A stretch of DNA of 64,000 nucleotides from Acidisoma sp965199065 (lineage in GTDB: Bacteria; Pseudomonadota; Alphaproteobacteria; Acetobacterales; Acetobacteraceae), in NCBI RefSeq assembly GCF_965199065.1, contig NZ_CBDAQN010000001.1:1550001-1614000 (forward strand), given 5' to 3'. Both the position numbers and the translations under genes were made by a program. Below the pieces are notes generated by a model. That model did not search any database and was not told the DNA's origin. It worked only from the letters and a program-made list of their open reading frames with translations. Positions within the stretch are counted from its first letter, which is position 1. Every line of letters begins with the position of its first letter. Of this stretch, positions 24,180 to 33,153 are shown piece by piece.

Positions 24180-26060
24180 TCAGTTGCCGATGAACTGGCG
24201 ATCCAGAGCCGCAACATAACGCGCACGTGCCGCATCAACCTCGGGACGGACGGAGACTTCAGGCACCGCCACATCCCACCAATGCCCGCCCGCATCCGTG
24301 CTGATCAGCGGGTCCGTATCGATGACGACGGCATAGGTGCGGTCGCTGGCGCGGGCGCGCGCCAATGCCGGACCTAGCTCGGCGAGGCTCGCCACCTTCT
24401 CAGAAACCGCTCCGAGGCTGCGCGCATGAGCCGCGAAATCCACCTCGGGCAACACCTCATGGACCGCGTCGCGGAGCAGGTTGTTGAACCCCGCTCCGCC
24501 CGTCGCATGCTGCAACCGGTTGATGCAGCCGTAGCCGCGATTGTCGAGGATAACCAGGATCAGCTTGCGGCCGAGCATGACCGAGGTCGCGATCTCCGAG
24601 TTCATCATGAGGTAGGAGCCGTCACCGACCATGACGATGACCTCGCGCCCGGGCTGCGCCATCTTGACCCCGAGGCCGCCCGCGATCTCGTAGCCCATGC
24701 AGGAGAAGCCGTATTCCATGTGGTAGCCGCCCGGCGTCTCGGCCTGCCACAGTTTGTGCAGCTCGCCCGGCAAGCCACCGGCGGCGCAGAGCACGACATC
24801 GGTCGGCAGCGCCTGGTGCTGCACTGCGCCCACCACCTGCGCGTCGGACGGCAGCGCGTTGCCCTGCTCCACGGGTGCCGCCGTGTAGGCATCGGCAAGA
24901 CGATACCACGCGGCCTTGGTCTCCTTGGCGCGCGCGGTCCAGGCGTCGTCTGCCGTCCAGCTTCCCAGCGTCGCGCCGAGTTCCATCAGCCCCGCGCGAG
25001 CATCGGCGATCAGCGGCTGCCCATTGTGCTTGCAGGCGTCGAAGGGCTGAGTGTTGAGCCCGATGATCCGCCGCCCCTCACCCTGGAACAGCGCCCACGA
25101 GCCGGTGGTGAAATCCTGCAACCGGGTGCCCACGGCGAGGATCACGTCCGCCTCGGTTGCAAGATCATTGGCCGCTGCCGTCCCGGTGACGCCGATGGCG
25201 CCCATGTTCATGGGGTGATGCGTGGCGAGCGATGACTTGCCTGCCTGGGTCTCGCCCACAGGAATGCCATGCGACTGCGCGAAGGCCGCAAGTTCGCGCT
25301 CCGCCTCGGAATATAGCGTCCCACCGCCGCAGATGATGAACGGACGCTTCGCATGCCGCAGCAGCGTGACGGCGGCGGCCAGCTCGCGCGTATCGGCGCG
25401 CGGGCGGCGCGGCGCCCAGATCCGCTCCTCGAAGAAGTGCGTGGGGAAATCGTAAGCCTCGGTCTGCACATCCTGGCACAGTGCCAAGGTGACGGTGCCG
25501 CATTCGGCGGGGTCGGTCAGCACCTCCATAGCGCGGGTGAAGGCGGGGATGATCTGCTCCGGCCGCGTGATGCGGTCGAAATAGCGGGAGACGGAGCGGA
25601 AGGCGTCGTTGGCGGTGGTGGTGCCGTCCTGCCAACTCTCGATCTGTTGCAGCACCGGGTCGGGGCGGCGCGATGCGAAGACATCGCCGGGCAGCAGCAG
25701 CAGCGGCAGCCGGTTCACGTGAGCCACGGCGGCGGCGGTCACGAGGTTGAGTGCCCCCGGCCCGATCGAGGTCGTGCAAGCCATCACCCGGCGGCGGCGC
25801 AACGCCTTGGTGTAGGCGATGGCGGCATGCGCCATGGCCTGCTCATTATGCGCGCGATACGTCGGCAGGACGTCCCGTACGCCATGCAGGGCCTCGCCCA
25901 TGCCGGCGACGTTGCCGTGTCCGAAGATTGCCCAGACGCCGCCGAAGAACGGCAGGGTGTGGGTCTCGCCGGTCGGCGTCTCGATGACGGTCTTCTGAGC
26001 GGCCATGGCGCGGACCAGGGCCTGTGCCATCGTCAGGCGGATTTTTCGCATTGCGAGCAT
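24180..26060 (-). CDS. iolD: 3D-(3,5/4)-trihydroxycyclohexane-1,2-dione hydrolase
   Basis: 626 residues of the thiamine-diphosphate enzyme family. The N-terminal Pyr domain contains the catalytic Glu region HGNVAGMGEALH; the central domain has MGAIGVTGTAAAN; the C-terminal PP domain has the ThDP/Mg motif VMVGDGSYLMMNSEIAT through ILDNRGYG. It opens the ring of the inosose dehydration product to 5-deoxy-D-glucuronate. GAGGAGAGG precedes ATG 26060; the frame is open further upstream into iolC, but that part is not family sequence. The iolC stop lies about 10 bases upstream. Confidence 0.95.
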   Translation of the reverse strand: MLAMRKIRLTMAQALVRAMAAQKTVIETPTGETHTLPFFGGVWAIFGHGNVAGMGEALHGVRDVLPTYRAHNEQAMAHAAIAYTKALRRRRVMACTTSIGPGALNLVTAAAVAHVNRLPLLLLPGDVFASRRPDPVLQQIESWQDGTTTANDAFRSVSRYFDRITRPEQIIPAFTRAMEVLTDPAECGTVTLALCQDVQTEAYDFPTHFFEERIWAPRRPRADTRELAAAVTLLRHAKRPFIICGGGTLYSEAERELAAFAQSHGIPVGETQAGKSSLATHHPMNMGAIGVTGTAAANDLATEADVILAVGTRLQDFTTGSWALFQGEGRRIIGLNTQPFDACKHNGQPLIADARAGLMELGATLGSWTADDAWTARAKETKAAWYRLADAYTAAPVEQGNALPSDAQVVGAVQHQALPTDVVLCAAGGLPGELHKLWQAETPGGYHMEYGFSCMGYEIAGGLGVKMAQPGREVIVMVGDGSYLMMNSEIATSVMLGRKLILVILDNRGYGCINRLQHATGGAGFNNLLRDAVHEVLPEVDFAAHARSLGAVSEKVASLAELGPALARARASDRTYAVVIDTDPLISTDAGGHWWDVAVPEVSVRPEVDAARARYVAALDRQFIGN

Positions 26061-26070
26061 GTCCCTCTCC

Positions 26071-27984
26071 TCAGGCGGCTTTGGCGCGGCGGGCGTCGGT
26101 CCAGGCGGCGGCGAGGTTGGCGAAACGCTCAGCCATCCGGTCCACCGCCTCGGCATCCGAAATCTTGCCGGCCAGCCAGGCGCGGGCCGGCTCGATATGG
26201 ATGGTGCGGCCGACCGCGAAGCCTTTCACCACCGGCACGTCTGCGCAGGCGCGGAAGGACTCGATCAGATCGGCAAAGGGCGCTTCGAGACCGAGCACGA
26301 GCACGCCCCGGCAATAGCTGTCGTTCCGCGTGACCGCCTCGCTGATCGCGCTCCATGCCGTCGCACTCTTTTGCGGCTCAAGCTTCCACCAATCGGGCTT
26401 GATGCCGATGTCGTAGATGCGCTGGATCACGCGCGGGATGGTGTCATCCGCGAGAACGCCGTGCTTGCCGGCGATGATCTCGATGAGCAGATCGCGGCCC
26501 AGCGTGCGGCAGGCGTCGTGGACGCGGGCGAGTTCCCGCTCCTGCCGCAGCCGCAACTCCTCCGGATCGTCCGGGTGATAGAAGCAGAGGCACTTGATGA
26601 CCTGGCTCGTCGGCCATTCGATAAGATGGGTGCCGAGGCTGCCGCCGTATTCGAAGTCGAGCGGACGGGACGCCGTGAGTTCCACTGGGCGCGCAATCCA
26701 GAGCTTGTGGTCGGCGGCGCGGAACAGCGCCTCGCGCCCATAGCGGCCGTCGATGAACATGCCGAAACCCGGTCGCCCGTCGGCGACGCGTGCCGCCGCC
26801 TGCACCGCCAGCACCTTGAAGTCGCTGATGCGCTCGAAGGGGGCGCCCACCTCGCGCGCCACCGCCTCAAGCTGGACCCGATGGTCGATCGCGAGCGCCA
26901 TGATGCCCGGCGGGCTGGCCGGCCGCGTCGTTGCCCAATGGATGTGGTTGATGGCCTGGTCATGCCGCAACGCCCGGTGCGGACTGCCATTCGCCAGGAA
27001 GTACTGCAGCTCGGGGAAGGTCGGGATTTCCGGCGAGCAGAGCAGGCGCGAGACCGCGAAGGCGCCGCAGGCGTTGGCGTAAGCGCAGCAGGTTTCCAGC
27101 GGCTCGCCGCGCAGCCAACCGCGCAGGAAGCCGGACATGAAGGAATCGCCCGCGCCGAGCACGTTGTAGACCTCGACGGGGAAGCCCGGCCCCCTCACCC
27201 CGTCGTCCAGGCTATCGGGGATGGCGTCGGGGAAGACGACGCAACCCATCGGGCCGCGCTTGCAGACGATGACCGCCGATGACTTGGCGCGGATGGCGCG
27301 GATGGCCTCCAGCGTATCCTCTGAGCCGCCGGCGACGTGCAGCTCCTCTTCCGTGCCGACGATGAGGTCGCACTGCGCGAGGACCGGCGCCAGATGAGCG
27401 GTCACCGTATCGGATCGGATGTAGCGAGCCTCACCAGCGTCGTGGCCGGCAAGACCCCAGAGGTTGGGGCGATAGTCGACATCGAAGATGACGCGGCGGC
27501 CGTGCGCGCGCGCGAACCGGATCGCCTTGTGCTGCGCCGCGGCCGTGCCCGCCCGGGCGAAATGCGTGCCGGTCACCACCACCGCGCCCGCGGAGGCGAT
27601 GAACGCCTCGTCCACGTCATCCTCGCAGAGGGCCATGTCGGCGCAGTTGTCGCGATAGAAGATGAGCGGAAAGGTGTGGCTGTCGCGCACGCCGAGGATC
27701 ACCAGCGCCGTCAGCCGCTCGCGGTCGGTCACGACCGCTGTCGTATCCACCCCTTCCCGCGCCAGCTGCTCGAGGATGAAACGGCCGACCTGCTCGTCAC
27801 CCACCCGCGTCAGCAGGGCGGACTTCAGGCCGAGACGCGCGGTGCCGACGGCGATGTTGGCGGGACAGCCGCCGATCGCCTTGCTGAACGACCCCATATC
27901 CTCCAGGCGCCCCCCGATCTGCTGACCGTAAAGGTCCAGCGAACAGCGACCGATGGTGATGAGGTCGAGCGTGGGAGCGGCCAT
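26071..27984 (-). CDS. iolC: 5-dehydro-2-deoxygluconokinase fused to a DUF2090 aldolase-like domain
   Basis: 637 residues. Residues 1 to about 325 form a PfkB/ribokinase-family sugar kinase: IGRCSLDLYGQQIGGRLEDM, GGCPANIAVGTARLG, and the C-terminal catalytic motif NVLGAGDSFMSGFLRG. Residues about 335-637 are a DUF2090 domain (MALAIDHRVQLEAV, MFIDGRYGREALF, KCLCFYHPDDPEELR, VLGLEAPFADLIESF), related to class I aldolases. The kinase makes 2-deoxy-5-keto-gluconate-6-phosphate; the fused domain is believed to cleave it to DHAP and malonate semialdehyde, so no separate iolJ is needed. AGAGG lies upstream of ATG 27984. Confidence 0.93.
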   Translation of the reverse strand: MAAPTLDLITIGRCSLDLYGQQIGGRLEDMGSFSKAIGGCPANIAVGTARLGLKSALLTRVGDEQVGRFILEQLAREGVDTTAVVTDRERLTALVILGVRDSHTFPLIFYRDNCADMALCEDDVDEAFIASAGAVVVTGTHFARAGTAAAQHKAIRFARAHGRRVIFDVDYRPNLWGLAGHDAGEARYIRSDTVTAHLAPVLAQCDLIVGTEEELHVAGGSEDTLEAIRAIRAKSSAVIVCKRGPMGCVVFPDAIPDSLDDGVRGPGFPVEVYNVLGAGDSFMSGFLRGWLRGEPLETCCAYANACGAFAVSRLLCSPEIPTFPELQYFLANGSPHRALRHDQAINHIHWATTRPASPPGIMALAIDHRVQLEAVAREVGAPFERISDFKVLAVQAAARVADGRPGFGMFIDGRYGREALFRAADHKLWIARPVELTASRPLDFEYGGSLGTHLIEWPTSQVIKCLCFYHPDDPEELRLRQERELARVHDACRTLGRDLLIEIIAGKHGVLADDTIPRVIQRIYDIGIKPDWWKLEPQKSATAWSAISEAVTRNDSYCRGVLVLGLEAPFADLIESFRACADVPVVKGFAVGRTIHIEPARAWLAGKISDAEAVDRMAERFANLAAAWTDARRAKAA

Positions 27985-28063
27985 GGGAACCTCTTATCCT
28001 TGGCAGGAAAGCCCCCACCCGACAGCCAGGAGCTTTTCGGTGTCAGCCGGTCGGACGTTCCTG

Positions 28064-28085
28064 AAAGCGGCTTCGGGCCGCCTTT
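28064..28085 (-). terminator. possible iolR terminator
   Basis: The GCGGC/GCCGC stem with a 5-base loop (28067-28081), flanked by AAA/TTT, reads on the minus strand as a hairpin followed by TTTC, just past the iolR stop. It would separate iolR from the iolC operon. Confidence 0.4.
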
Positions 28086-28104
28086 GCTTAACCAAATAAA
28101 ATCA

Positions 28105-29070
28105 CTATTCCAAATTTCTGTCAATACGATCCAGATGTTCTTTCTTCTGGGTCGACTGGACGGGACGCAAGTCGCCGGACCTCTGGCTGACGGTCCCGAC
28201 TGCCAGCGTCGTCGCCAGCGCGAAGCTTGCCGAAAGCGAACGGAAGCCGGAGTAATCCGCTTCAGCGACCTCCAGCCAAACGTTCGAGACCTGAACCAGG
28301 GGCGAAAACGGCGAGTCGGTAATGCCGACGACAGGCACGCCCCGCTCGAACGCTGCCTGCGCCGAGGCCAGCGTTTCGCCGGCATAGGGGGTGTAACTGA
28401 CGGCAAGCAGCGCATCCTCGGCGCCGATGAGATCGGCCTGACGGGAGCCGAGGCCGCCGAGCTGGTCGATGAGATCGCACCGCGCGCCGAGCTTCTGCAA
28501 CGCATAGGTGAGGTAGACGGCAACCGGAAAGGCGCGGCGCACGCCCACCACATGGATGGTGTGGGCGCGGGCGAGCCGGTCGACCGCCTGCTCCAGCGCC
28601 TCGACATCGACGCTCTGGCGGAAATCCCGCGCCGACGTGCAGGACGCTTCGACGAGCCCGTCGAGCAGGCTAAGGACATCGCCGCCATGGGCGCCGTCAT
28701 GCAGCACCTCCAGCCGCGTGTTGTAGTCCGGCCAACGGTCGCGGGCGTAAGACTGGAAGACGAGCTGCAGGTCGGAAAACCCGGAATACCCGAGCGCCTG
28801 TGCGAAGCGGATCATGGTGGAAGGCTGCACCTGCGCCATGCGCGCGAGTTCCGCGACGCGGCCGAAAGCAATTTCCTGCGGATGGTGGATGGCGAAGTCG
28901 GCCACCTGCACGAGGCGCTTGGGCAGGCGGTCCCGCCGTTCGAGGATCAGCGTCCGCAGCTCACGGAAGTCGCGCGGTGCGGCGGAGGGGTCGAGGCCGG
29001 CAGCGGTTAAGGCCGCCTCGTCCTCGGCGTCCTGCTGTTCCTGCGGCATGTGGCCGTCTTCGCTACCCAT
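28105..29070 (-). CDS. iolR: RpiR-family regulator of inositol catabolism
   Basis: 321 residues. The N-terminal RpiR helix-turn-helix covers about residues 35-110 (LPKRLVQVADFAIHHPQEIA and AELARMAQVQPSTMIRFAQA); the C-terminal SIS sugar-isomerase domain (about 140-290) contains HVVGVRRAFPVAVYL, LLAVSYTPYAGETLASAQ and GVPVVGITDSPFSP. SIS domains sense phosphorylated sugars, so an inositol-pathway intermediate is the likely signal, by analogy with Sinorhizobium IolR. GGGAGAAG precedes ATG 29070. It is divergent from iolG, with a matching operator in the gap. Confidence 0.9.
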   Translation of the reverse strand: MGSEDGHMPQEQQDAEDEAALTAAGLDPSAAPRDFRELRTLILERRDRLPKRLVQVADFAIHHPQEIAFGRVAELARMAQVQPSTMIRFAQALGYSGFSDLQLVFQSYARDRWPDYNTRLEVLHDGAHGGDVLSLLDGLVEASCTSARDFRQSVDVEALEQAVDRLARAHTIHVVGVRRAFPVAVYLTYALQKLGARCDLIDQLGGLGSRQADLIGAEDALLAVSYTPYAGETLASAQAAFERGVPVVGITDSPFSPLVQVSNVWLEVAEADYSGFRSLSASFALATTLAVGTVSQRSGDLRPVQSTQKKEHLDRIDRNLE

Positions 29071-29082
29071 AAGCTTCTCCCG

Positions 29083-29111
29083 TTGACAACCGATACCCCA
29101 AATGGAATATC
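29083..29111 (+). promoter_or_regulatory. putative iolG promoter
   Basis: TTGACA at 29083-29088 is followed, after 16-17 bases, by GAATAT/AATATC (29105-29111) as a sigma-70-type -10. This would give a leader of about 75 bases before iolG. The -10 overlaps the IolR operator. Confidence 0.55.
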
Positions 29112-29117
29112 CCTTCC
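29104..29117. promoter_or_regulatory. IolR operator, GGAA-N6-TTCC
   Basis: GGAATATCCCTTCC matches the GGAA-N6-TTCC motif reported for IolR in Sinorhizobium meliloti. It covers the putative -10 of iolG, so bound IolR would block the polymerase. A weaker match (GGAA-N6-TTTT, read on the minus strand, 28098-28111) lies at the end of iolR, upstream of iolC. Confidence 0.65.
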
Positions 29118-29195
29118 AGATAATCCGCCAAGAAATAAAAACGCTCCAAGCGCGCGCGGACAACCGGCGGCACAGCGACACGAAAGAACACCTTC

Positions 29196-30191
29196 ATGAT
29201 CCGTTTCTCTGTCCTTGGCTGCGGTCGCATCGGCACCATGCACGCGCGTAATTTAGCTCGCCACCCGCAGGCGCGTCTGACCTCGGTTTTCGACGTATTC
29301 ACCCGCGCCTCGGACGCGATGGCCGCCGAACTTGGGGTTAAGGCCGCCGCCTCGGTCGATGAGGTGCTCGCGGACCCAGAGGTCGACGCCGTGCTGATCG
29401 CCACCAGCACCGACACACATGTCGAGCTCATCACTGCCGCCGCAAAGGCCGGCAAGGCCATCCTCTGCGAGAAGCCGATCGCCCTCGACATCGCGAAGGT
29501 CGAGCAGTGCTGGTCGGAAATCTCTGGGCTCAGTGCGACGGTGATGATCGGCTTCAACCGCCGTTTCGACCCCTCCTTCCGCGCGGTGCATGACCGGCTG
29601 ACCGCCGGCGAGATCGGCAAGCTGGAACAGATCGTCATCACCAGCCGCGACCCCGCTCCGCCTCCGATCAGCTACATCAACGTCTCCGGCGGGTTGTTTC
29701 GCGACATGACGATCCATGACTTCGATCTTGCGCGTTATTTCGCTGGGGAAATCGTCTCGGTGCATGCCTTCGGCGCCAATCTGGTCGATCCGGCGATCGC
29801 GGCCGCCGGTGATATCGACGCTGCCATGGTCACGCTCACGGCCGCCTCCGGCGCGCTCATCCACATCAACAACAGCCGGCGTTGCAGCTACGGCTACGAT
29901 CAGCGGCTCGAGGTTTTCGGCGAGAAGGGCATGCTGGTCGCCGGCAACAAGACTGCGACGACGGTGCAGGCCTTTTCGGGCGCCGGCACCGCGCAGGGGG
30001 ACGTGGTGCTGCCCTTCTTCATCGAGCGCTATGCCGATGCCTATGCCAACGAGATCGCCCATTTCGTCGAGAGCGTGGCCGCCGGCACGACGCCGCTGAC
30101 CAGCTTCAAGGACGGCGCCGAGGCGCTGCGCCTTGCCGACGCCGCCCTCGAAAGCCTAAAGACCGGCCGAGCCGTTACGGTAACCAAATAA
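29196..30191 (+). CDS. iolG: inositol 2-dehydrogenase
   Basis: 331 residues of the Gfo/Idh/MocA family: FSVLGCGRIGTMHARNLARH (Rossmann fold), ILCEKPIALDIAKVEQ, MIGFNRRFDPSFRAVHDRL, GGLFRDMTIHDFDLARYFAG (catalytic Asp/His region) and INNSRRCSYGYDQRLEVFGE. It oxidises myo-inositol to scyllo-inosose with NAD+, starting the pathway completed by the opposite-strand operon. The ribosome-binding site is weak. It is divergent from iolR. Confidence 0.95.
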   Translation: MIRFSVLGCGRIGTMHARNLARHPQARLTSVFDVFTRASDAMAAELGVKAAASVDEVLADPEVDAVLIATSTDTHVELITAAAKAGKAILCEKPIALDIAKVEQCWSEISGLSATVMIGFNRRFDPSFRAVHDRLTAGEIGKLEQIVITSRDPAPPPISYINVSGGLFRDMTIHDFDLARYFAGEIVSVHAFGANLVDPAIAAAGDIDAAMVTLTAASGALIHINNSRRCSYGYDQRLEVFGEKGMLVAGNKTATTVQAFSGAGTAQGDVVLPFFIERYADAYANEIAHFVESVAAGTTPLTSFKDGAEALRLADAALESLKTGRAVTVTK

Positions 30192-30248
30192 TAACGTTAA
30201 TGTATAGTTCTGTGGACGGAATCTAATTAGGTCCGGTTCTGCAAGGGT

Positions 30249-30276
30249 ATGTCCGGTGGACATCTCGCTCAGCGAG
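30249..30276. terminator. two tandem small hairpins between convergent genes
   Basis: ATGTCC-GGT-GGACAT (30249-30263) is directly followed by CTCGCT-C-AGCGAG (30264-30276), between the stops of iolG and the flavin reductase gene. There is no T-tract, so termination is only a possibility. Confidence 0.35.
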
Positions 30277-30280
30277 GCGC

Positions 30281-30889
30281 TTACGGTCGCACCATCTCGA
30301 ACAGGCTCGTCACCTCGGCATAGTCGCCGCGATAGCCGCACCGCCCGAGCGGTGCTGCACCGGCGGTATCGAAGATGCCGTTGATGAGGAACGCCGGGTC
30401 GATATGGACGCCGACGATCTGGCCGATGACCATGTAGTTCGACGACTCCACGTCCCCGAGGCCGCGCAGGCGCTGGATCGAGACGCACTTGCATTCCAGA
30501 GCGGCCGGCGCCGCCGCCACCCGCGGTGGCTTGACCAAGGTGGAGGGTGCCTTCTGCAGGTCCGCCAGCTCCATCTCGTCGACCTCGGGCGGCACCGCGG
30601 CGGAGCTGAGGTTCATCTGCTCCGCCAGGAAGCGCACGGCGAGGTTGGCGACGAACTCGCCCGTTTCGGACACGTTGCGGACGCTGTCCTTCCAGCCGTT
30701 GCTGCTGAACATGACCATCGGCGGGTCGTCCGAGACCATGTTGAAGAAGCTGTAGGGCGCGAGGTTGATTGCCCCTGCAGCATCGACGCTGCTGATCCAG
30801 CCTATCGGACGCGGGGCTATAATGGCCTTCAACGGGTCATGCGCCAGCCGGTGACCGGCCGACGGCTCGTAAAAATGCGATTGGGTCAT
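30281..30889 (-). CDS. flavin reductase family protein (DIM6/NTAB, FMN-binding split barrel)
   Basis: 202 residues with the flavin reductase-like split-barrel pattern: LKAIIAPRPIGWISSVDAAG, NLAPYSFFNMVSDDPPMVMF, KDSVRNVSETGEFVANLAV, and ALECKCVSIQRLRGLGD, then VVGVHIDPAFL near the end. Family members bind FMN and supply reduced flavin to oxygenases or act as oxidoreductases. ATG 30889 matches the family N-terminus (MTQSHFYEPSAG); the upstream in-frame part is Arg/Ser-rich and rejected. It is divergent from the CoA-transferase gene with a 67-base gap. Confidence 0.85.
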   Translation of the reverse strand: MTQSHFYEPSAGHRLAHDPLKAIIAPRPIGWISSVDAAGAINLAPYSFFNMVSDDPPMVMFSSNGWKDSVRNVSETGEFVANLAVRFLAEQMNLSSAAVPPEVDEMELADLQKAPSTLVKPPRVAAAPAALECKCVSIQRLRGLGDVESSNYMVIGQIVGVHIDPAFLINGIFDTAGAAPLGRCGYRGDYAEVTSLFEMVRP

Positions 30890-30956
30890 GCTCTGTTCCT
30901 CGTCCTGGCCGTGCGCTGGTATCCTGTTTCGCCCGGATCGCCTATCAGCATGAGCC

Positions 30957-32180
30957 ATGCCCGGTGCGCTCTCCCACATCCGTGTTCTCGACCTCTCCCG
31001 CGTTCTGGCCGGGCCTTGGGCCGGGCAGCTGCTGGGAGACCTCGGCGCCGACGTGATCAAGATCGAGCGACCGGTCACGGGCGACGATACGCGCGGCTGG
31101 GGTCCGCCCTTCCTGAAGGACGCGGCGGGGCACGATACCCGCGACGCCGCCTATTTCCTCTGCGCCAACCGCAACAAGCAATCCGTGGCGATCGACTTCA
31201 CCCGGCCGGAGGGCCAGGCGCTGATCACGGCTCTGGCGCGGGACTGCGACATCGTCCTCGAGAACTTCAAGCGCGGCGGCCTAGAGCCCTACGGGCTCGA
31301 CTACGCCACGCTGAGCGCGGTCAATCCCCGGCTGATCTATTGCTCCATCACCGGTTTCGGGCAGTCCGGCCCTTACGCGGACCGCGCGGGCTACGACTTC
31401 CTCATCCAGGGCATGGGCGGCCTGATGAGCATCACCGGCCGCCGCGACGGCGAGCCGGGCGCCGGCCCGCAGAAGGTGGGCGTGGCGGTGACGGACATCC
31501 TCACCGGCCTCTACGCCTCCAACGCGATCCTCGCCGCGCTGGCGTACCGGGAGGTATCGGGCCTCGGCCAGTACATCGACCTGGCACTGCTGGACGTGCA
31601 GATCGCAAGCTTGGCCAACCAGACGATGAACTACCTGGCAACGGGCACGGCGCCGGTGCGGATGGGGAACGCGCATCCCAACATCGTCCCCTACCAGGAT
31701 TTCCCGACGGCCGACGGCGCGATGATCCTGGCCGTCGGGAACGACGTCCAATTCACCAAGCTGGCGCTGGTGGCAGGACACGCCGAATGGGCGGTGTCGC
31801 CGCTGTTCGCCACCAACAAGGCGCGGGTCGCGAACCGGGCCGCCTTCGTGGAAGCTTTCACCGCGATTTCCGTGACGCGCACGACGCGGGACTGGATCGC
31901 GGCGCTGGAGGAGGCACGCGTGCCCTGCGGGCCGATCAACACGCTGGCCGAGGTCTTTGCCGATCCCCAGGTTGTGGCGCGCGGTATGGAGATACGAATG
32001 GATCATGCTGCCGGCGCCAGCGTGCCGCTGGTGGCAAACCCGATCCGGATGTCTGCGACGCCGCCGGAGTATCGGTTGGCGCCGCCGGTGCTGGGGCAGC
32101 ACACGCGCGCGGTGCTGGCCGAACGGCTGGGCCTCGACGAGGCAGCGCTCGCGGCGCTGGCGGAACAGGGCGTGATTTGA
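30957..32180 (+). CDS. CaiB/BaiF family (type III) CoA-transferase
   Basis: 407 residues: LSHIRVLDLSRVLAGPWAGQ at the start, LGADVIKIERPVTGDDTRGW, the catalytic Asp region after AYFLCANRNKQSVAIDF, and GFGQSGPYADRAGYDFLIQG. Type III CoA-transferases move CoA between carboxylic acids (succinyl-CoA donors are common). The next two genes, a 2-oxoglutarate dioxygenase and a deaminase-like amidohydrolase, follow on the same strand with gaps of 16 and 3 bases, so the three probably form one operon. Substrate unknown. Confidence 0.9.
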   Translation: MPGALSHIRVLDLSRVLAGPWAGQLLGDLGADVIKIERPVTGDDTRGWGPPFLKDAAGHDTRDAAYFLCANRNKQSVAIDFTRPEGQALITALARDCDIVLENFKRGGLEPYGLDYATLSAVNPRLIYCSITGFGQSGPYADRAGYDFLIQGMGGLMSITGRRDGEPGAGPQKVGVAVTDILTGLYASNAILAALAYREVSGLGQYIDLALLDVQIASLANQTMNYLATGTAPVRMGNAHPNIVPYQDFPTADGAMILAVGNDVQFTKLALVAGHAEWAVSPLFATNKARVANRAAFVEAFTAISVTRTTRDWIAALEEARVPCGPINTLAEVFADPQVVARGMEIRMDHAAGASVPLVANPIRMSATPPEYRLAPPVLGQHTRAVLAERLGLDEAALAALAEQGVI

Positions 32181-32196
32181 CGGAGGGCGTGAGCCT

Positions 32197-33150
32197 ATGA
32201 CCGACATCCCCATCATCGACGTGTCGGACCTCCGCTCGCACCGTCCCGCTGACCGGCAGGCGGTCGCGGACCATCTCGGCGCGGCCTGCCGCCACTTCGG
32301 CTTCTTCTACGTCACTGGCCACGGCATCCCGGTTGGCATCGCCACCGGCGTGTTCGGCGCCGCCCATGACCTCTTCGCGCTCCCCCACGAGGCGAAAGAC
32401 GCCCTCTCCATCAAACGCTCGTCGCATAACCGCGGCTATGTCGGGCTGGCCGCCGAGCGGCTCGACGAAACCGCCGCCCCCGACCAGAAAGAGGCCTTCA
32501 ACATCGGCCTGGAACTGCCCGCCGATGACCCCGAGGCGCTCTCCGGCAAACCGTTTCGCGGCGTTAACCTCTGGCCCGACCTGCCCGGCTGGCGGGACAG
32601 CGTGCTGGCCTACTACGACGCCTGCATGGCGCTGCAACTCGACATCCACCGCGGCTTCGCGCTCGACCTCGGCCTCCCCGAGGAGTTCTTCGCCGACAAG
32701 ATGGACCGGCCCATCGCCACGCTGCGCCTGCTGCACTACCCGGCCGCCACGACAACCAGCGACGCCGATATCGGCGCCGGGCAGCACACCGACTACGGCA
32801 ACCTCACCATCCTCGCGACGGACGGGGTCGCAGGCTTGCAGGTGCGCCGGCGCGACGGCGTCTGGCTCGATGCGCCGCACCTCCCCGGCGCCTTCGTCTG
32901 CAACATCGGCGACTGCCTCATGCGCTGGACAAACGAAGTCTACGTCTCCACGCCGCATCGCGTGCTGCGCCCGCGCCAGGAGCGCTACTCCGTCGCCTTC
33001 TTCGCGGACGCGAACCCCGACGCGCTGATCGAGGTCCTGCCCGGTTGTGTCGCGCCCGGCGACGCCCCGCGTTACGCGCCCATCCTCTGCGGCGACTACC
33101 TCACGCAGCGCCTCACCGCGACCTATGACCACCTGAAGGCCGGCTCGTAG
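32197..33150 (+). CDS. 2-oxoglutarate/Fe(II)-dependent dioxygenase, isopenicillin N synthase-like
   Basis: 317 residues with an N-terminal DIOX_N segment (IPIIDVSDL; FGFFYVTGHGI at 34-44) and a C-terminal 2OG-Fe(II) domain. The metal triad is His197, Asp199 (GQHTDYGN) and His254 (STPHRV); the 2OG-binding Arg263/Ser265 lies in RYSVAFF. It couples oxidation of an organic substrate to 2-oxoglutarate decarboxylation. Thymine-7-hydroxylase belongs to the same superfamily branch, and the deaminase-like gene three bases downstream makes a nucleobase substrate plausible. GGAGGG precedes the ATG. A second such enzyme is at 39161. Confidence 0.9.
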   Translation: MTDIPIIDVSDLRSHRPADRQAVADHLGAACRHFGFFYVTGHGIPVGIATGVFGAAHDLFALPHEAKDALSIKRSSHNRGYVGLAAERLDETAAPDQKEAFNIGLELPADDPEALSGKPFRGVNLWPDLPGWRDSVLAYYDACMALQLDIHRGFALDLGLPEEFFADKMDRPIATLRLLHYPAATTTSDADIGAGQHTDYGNLTILATDGVAGLQVRRRDGVWLDAPHLPGAFVCNIGDCLMRWTNEVYVSTPHRVLRPRQERYSVAFFADANPDALIEVLPGCVAPGDAPRYAPILCGDYLTQRLTATYDHLKAGS

Positions 33151-33153
33151 ACG

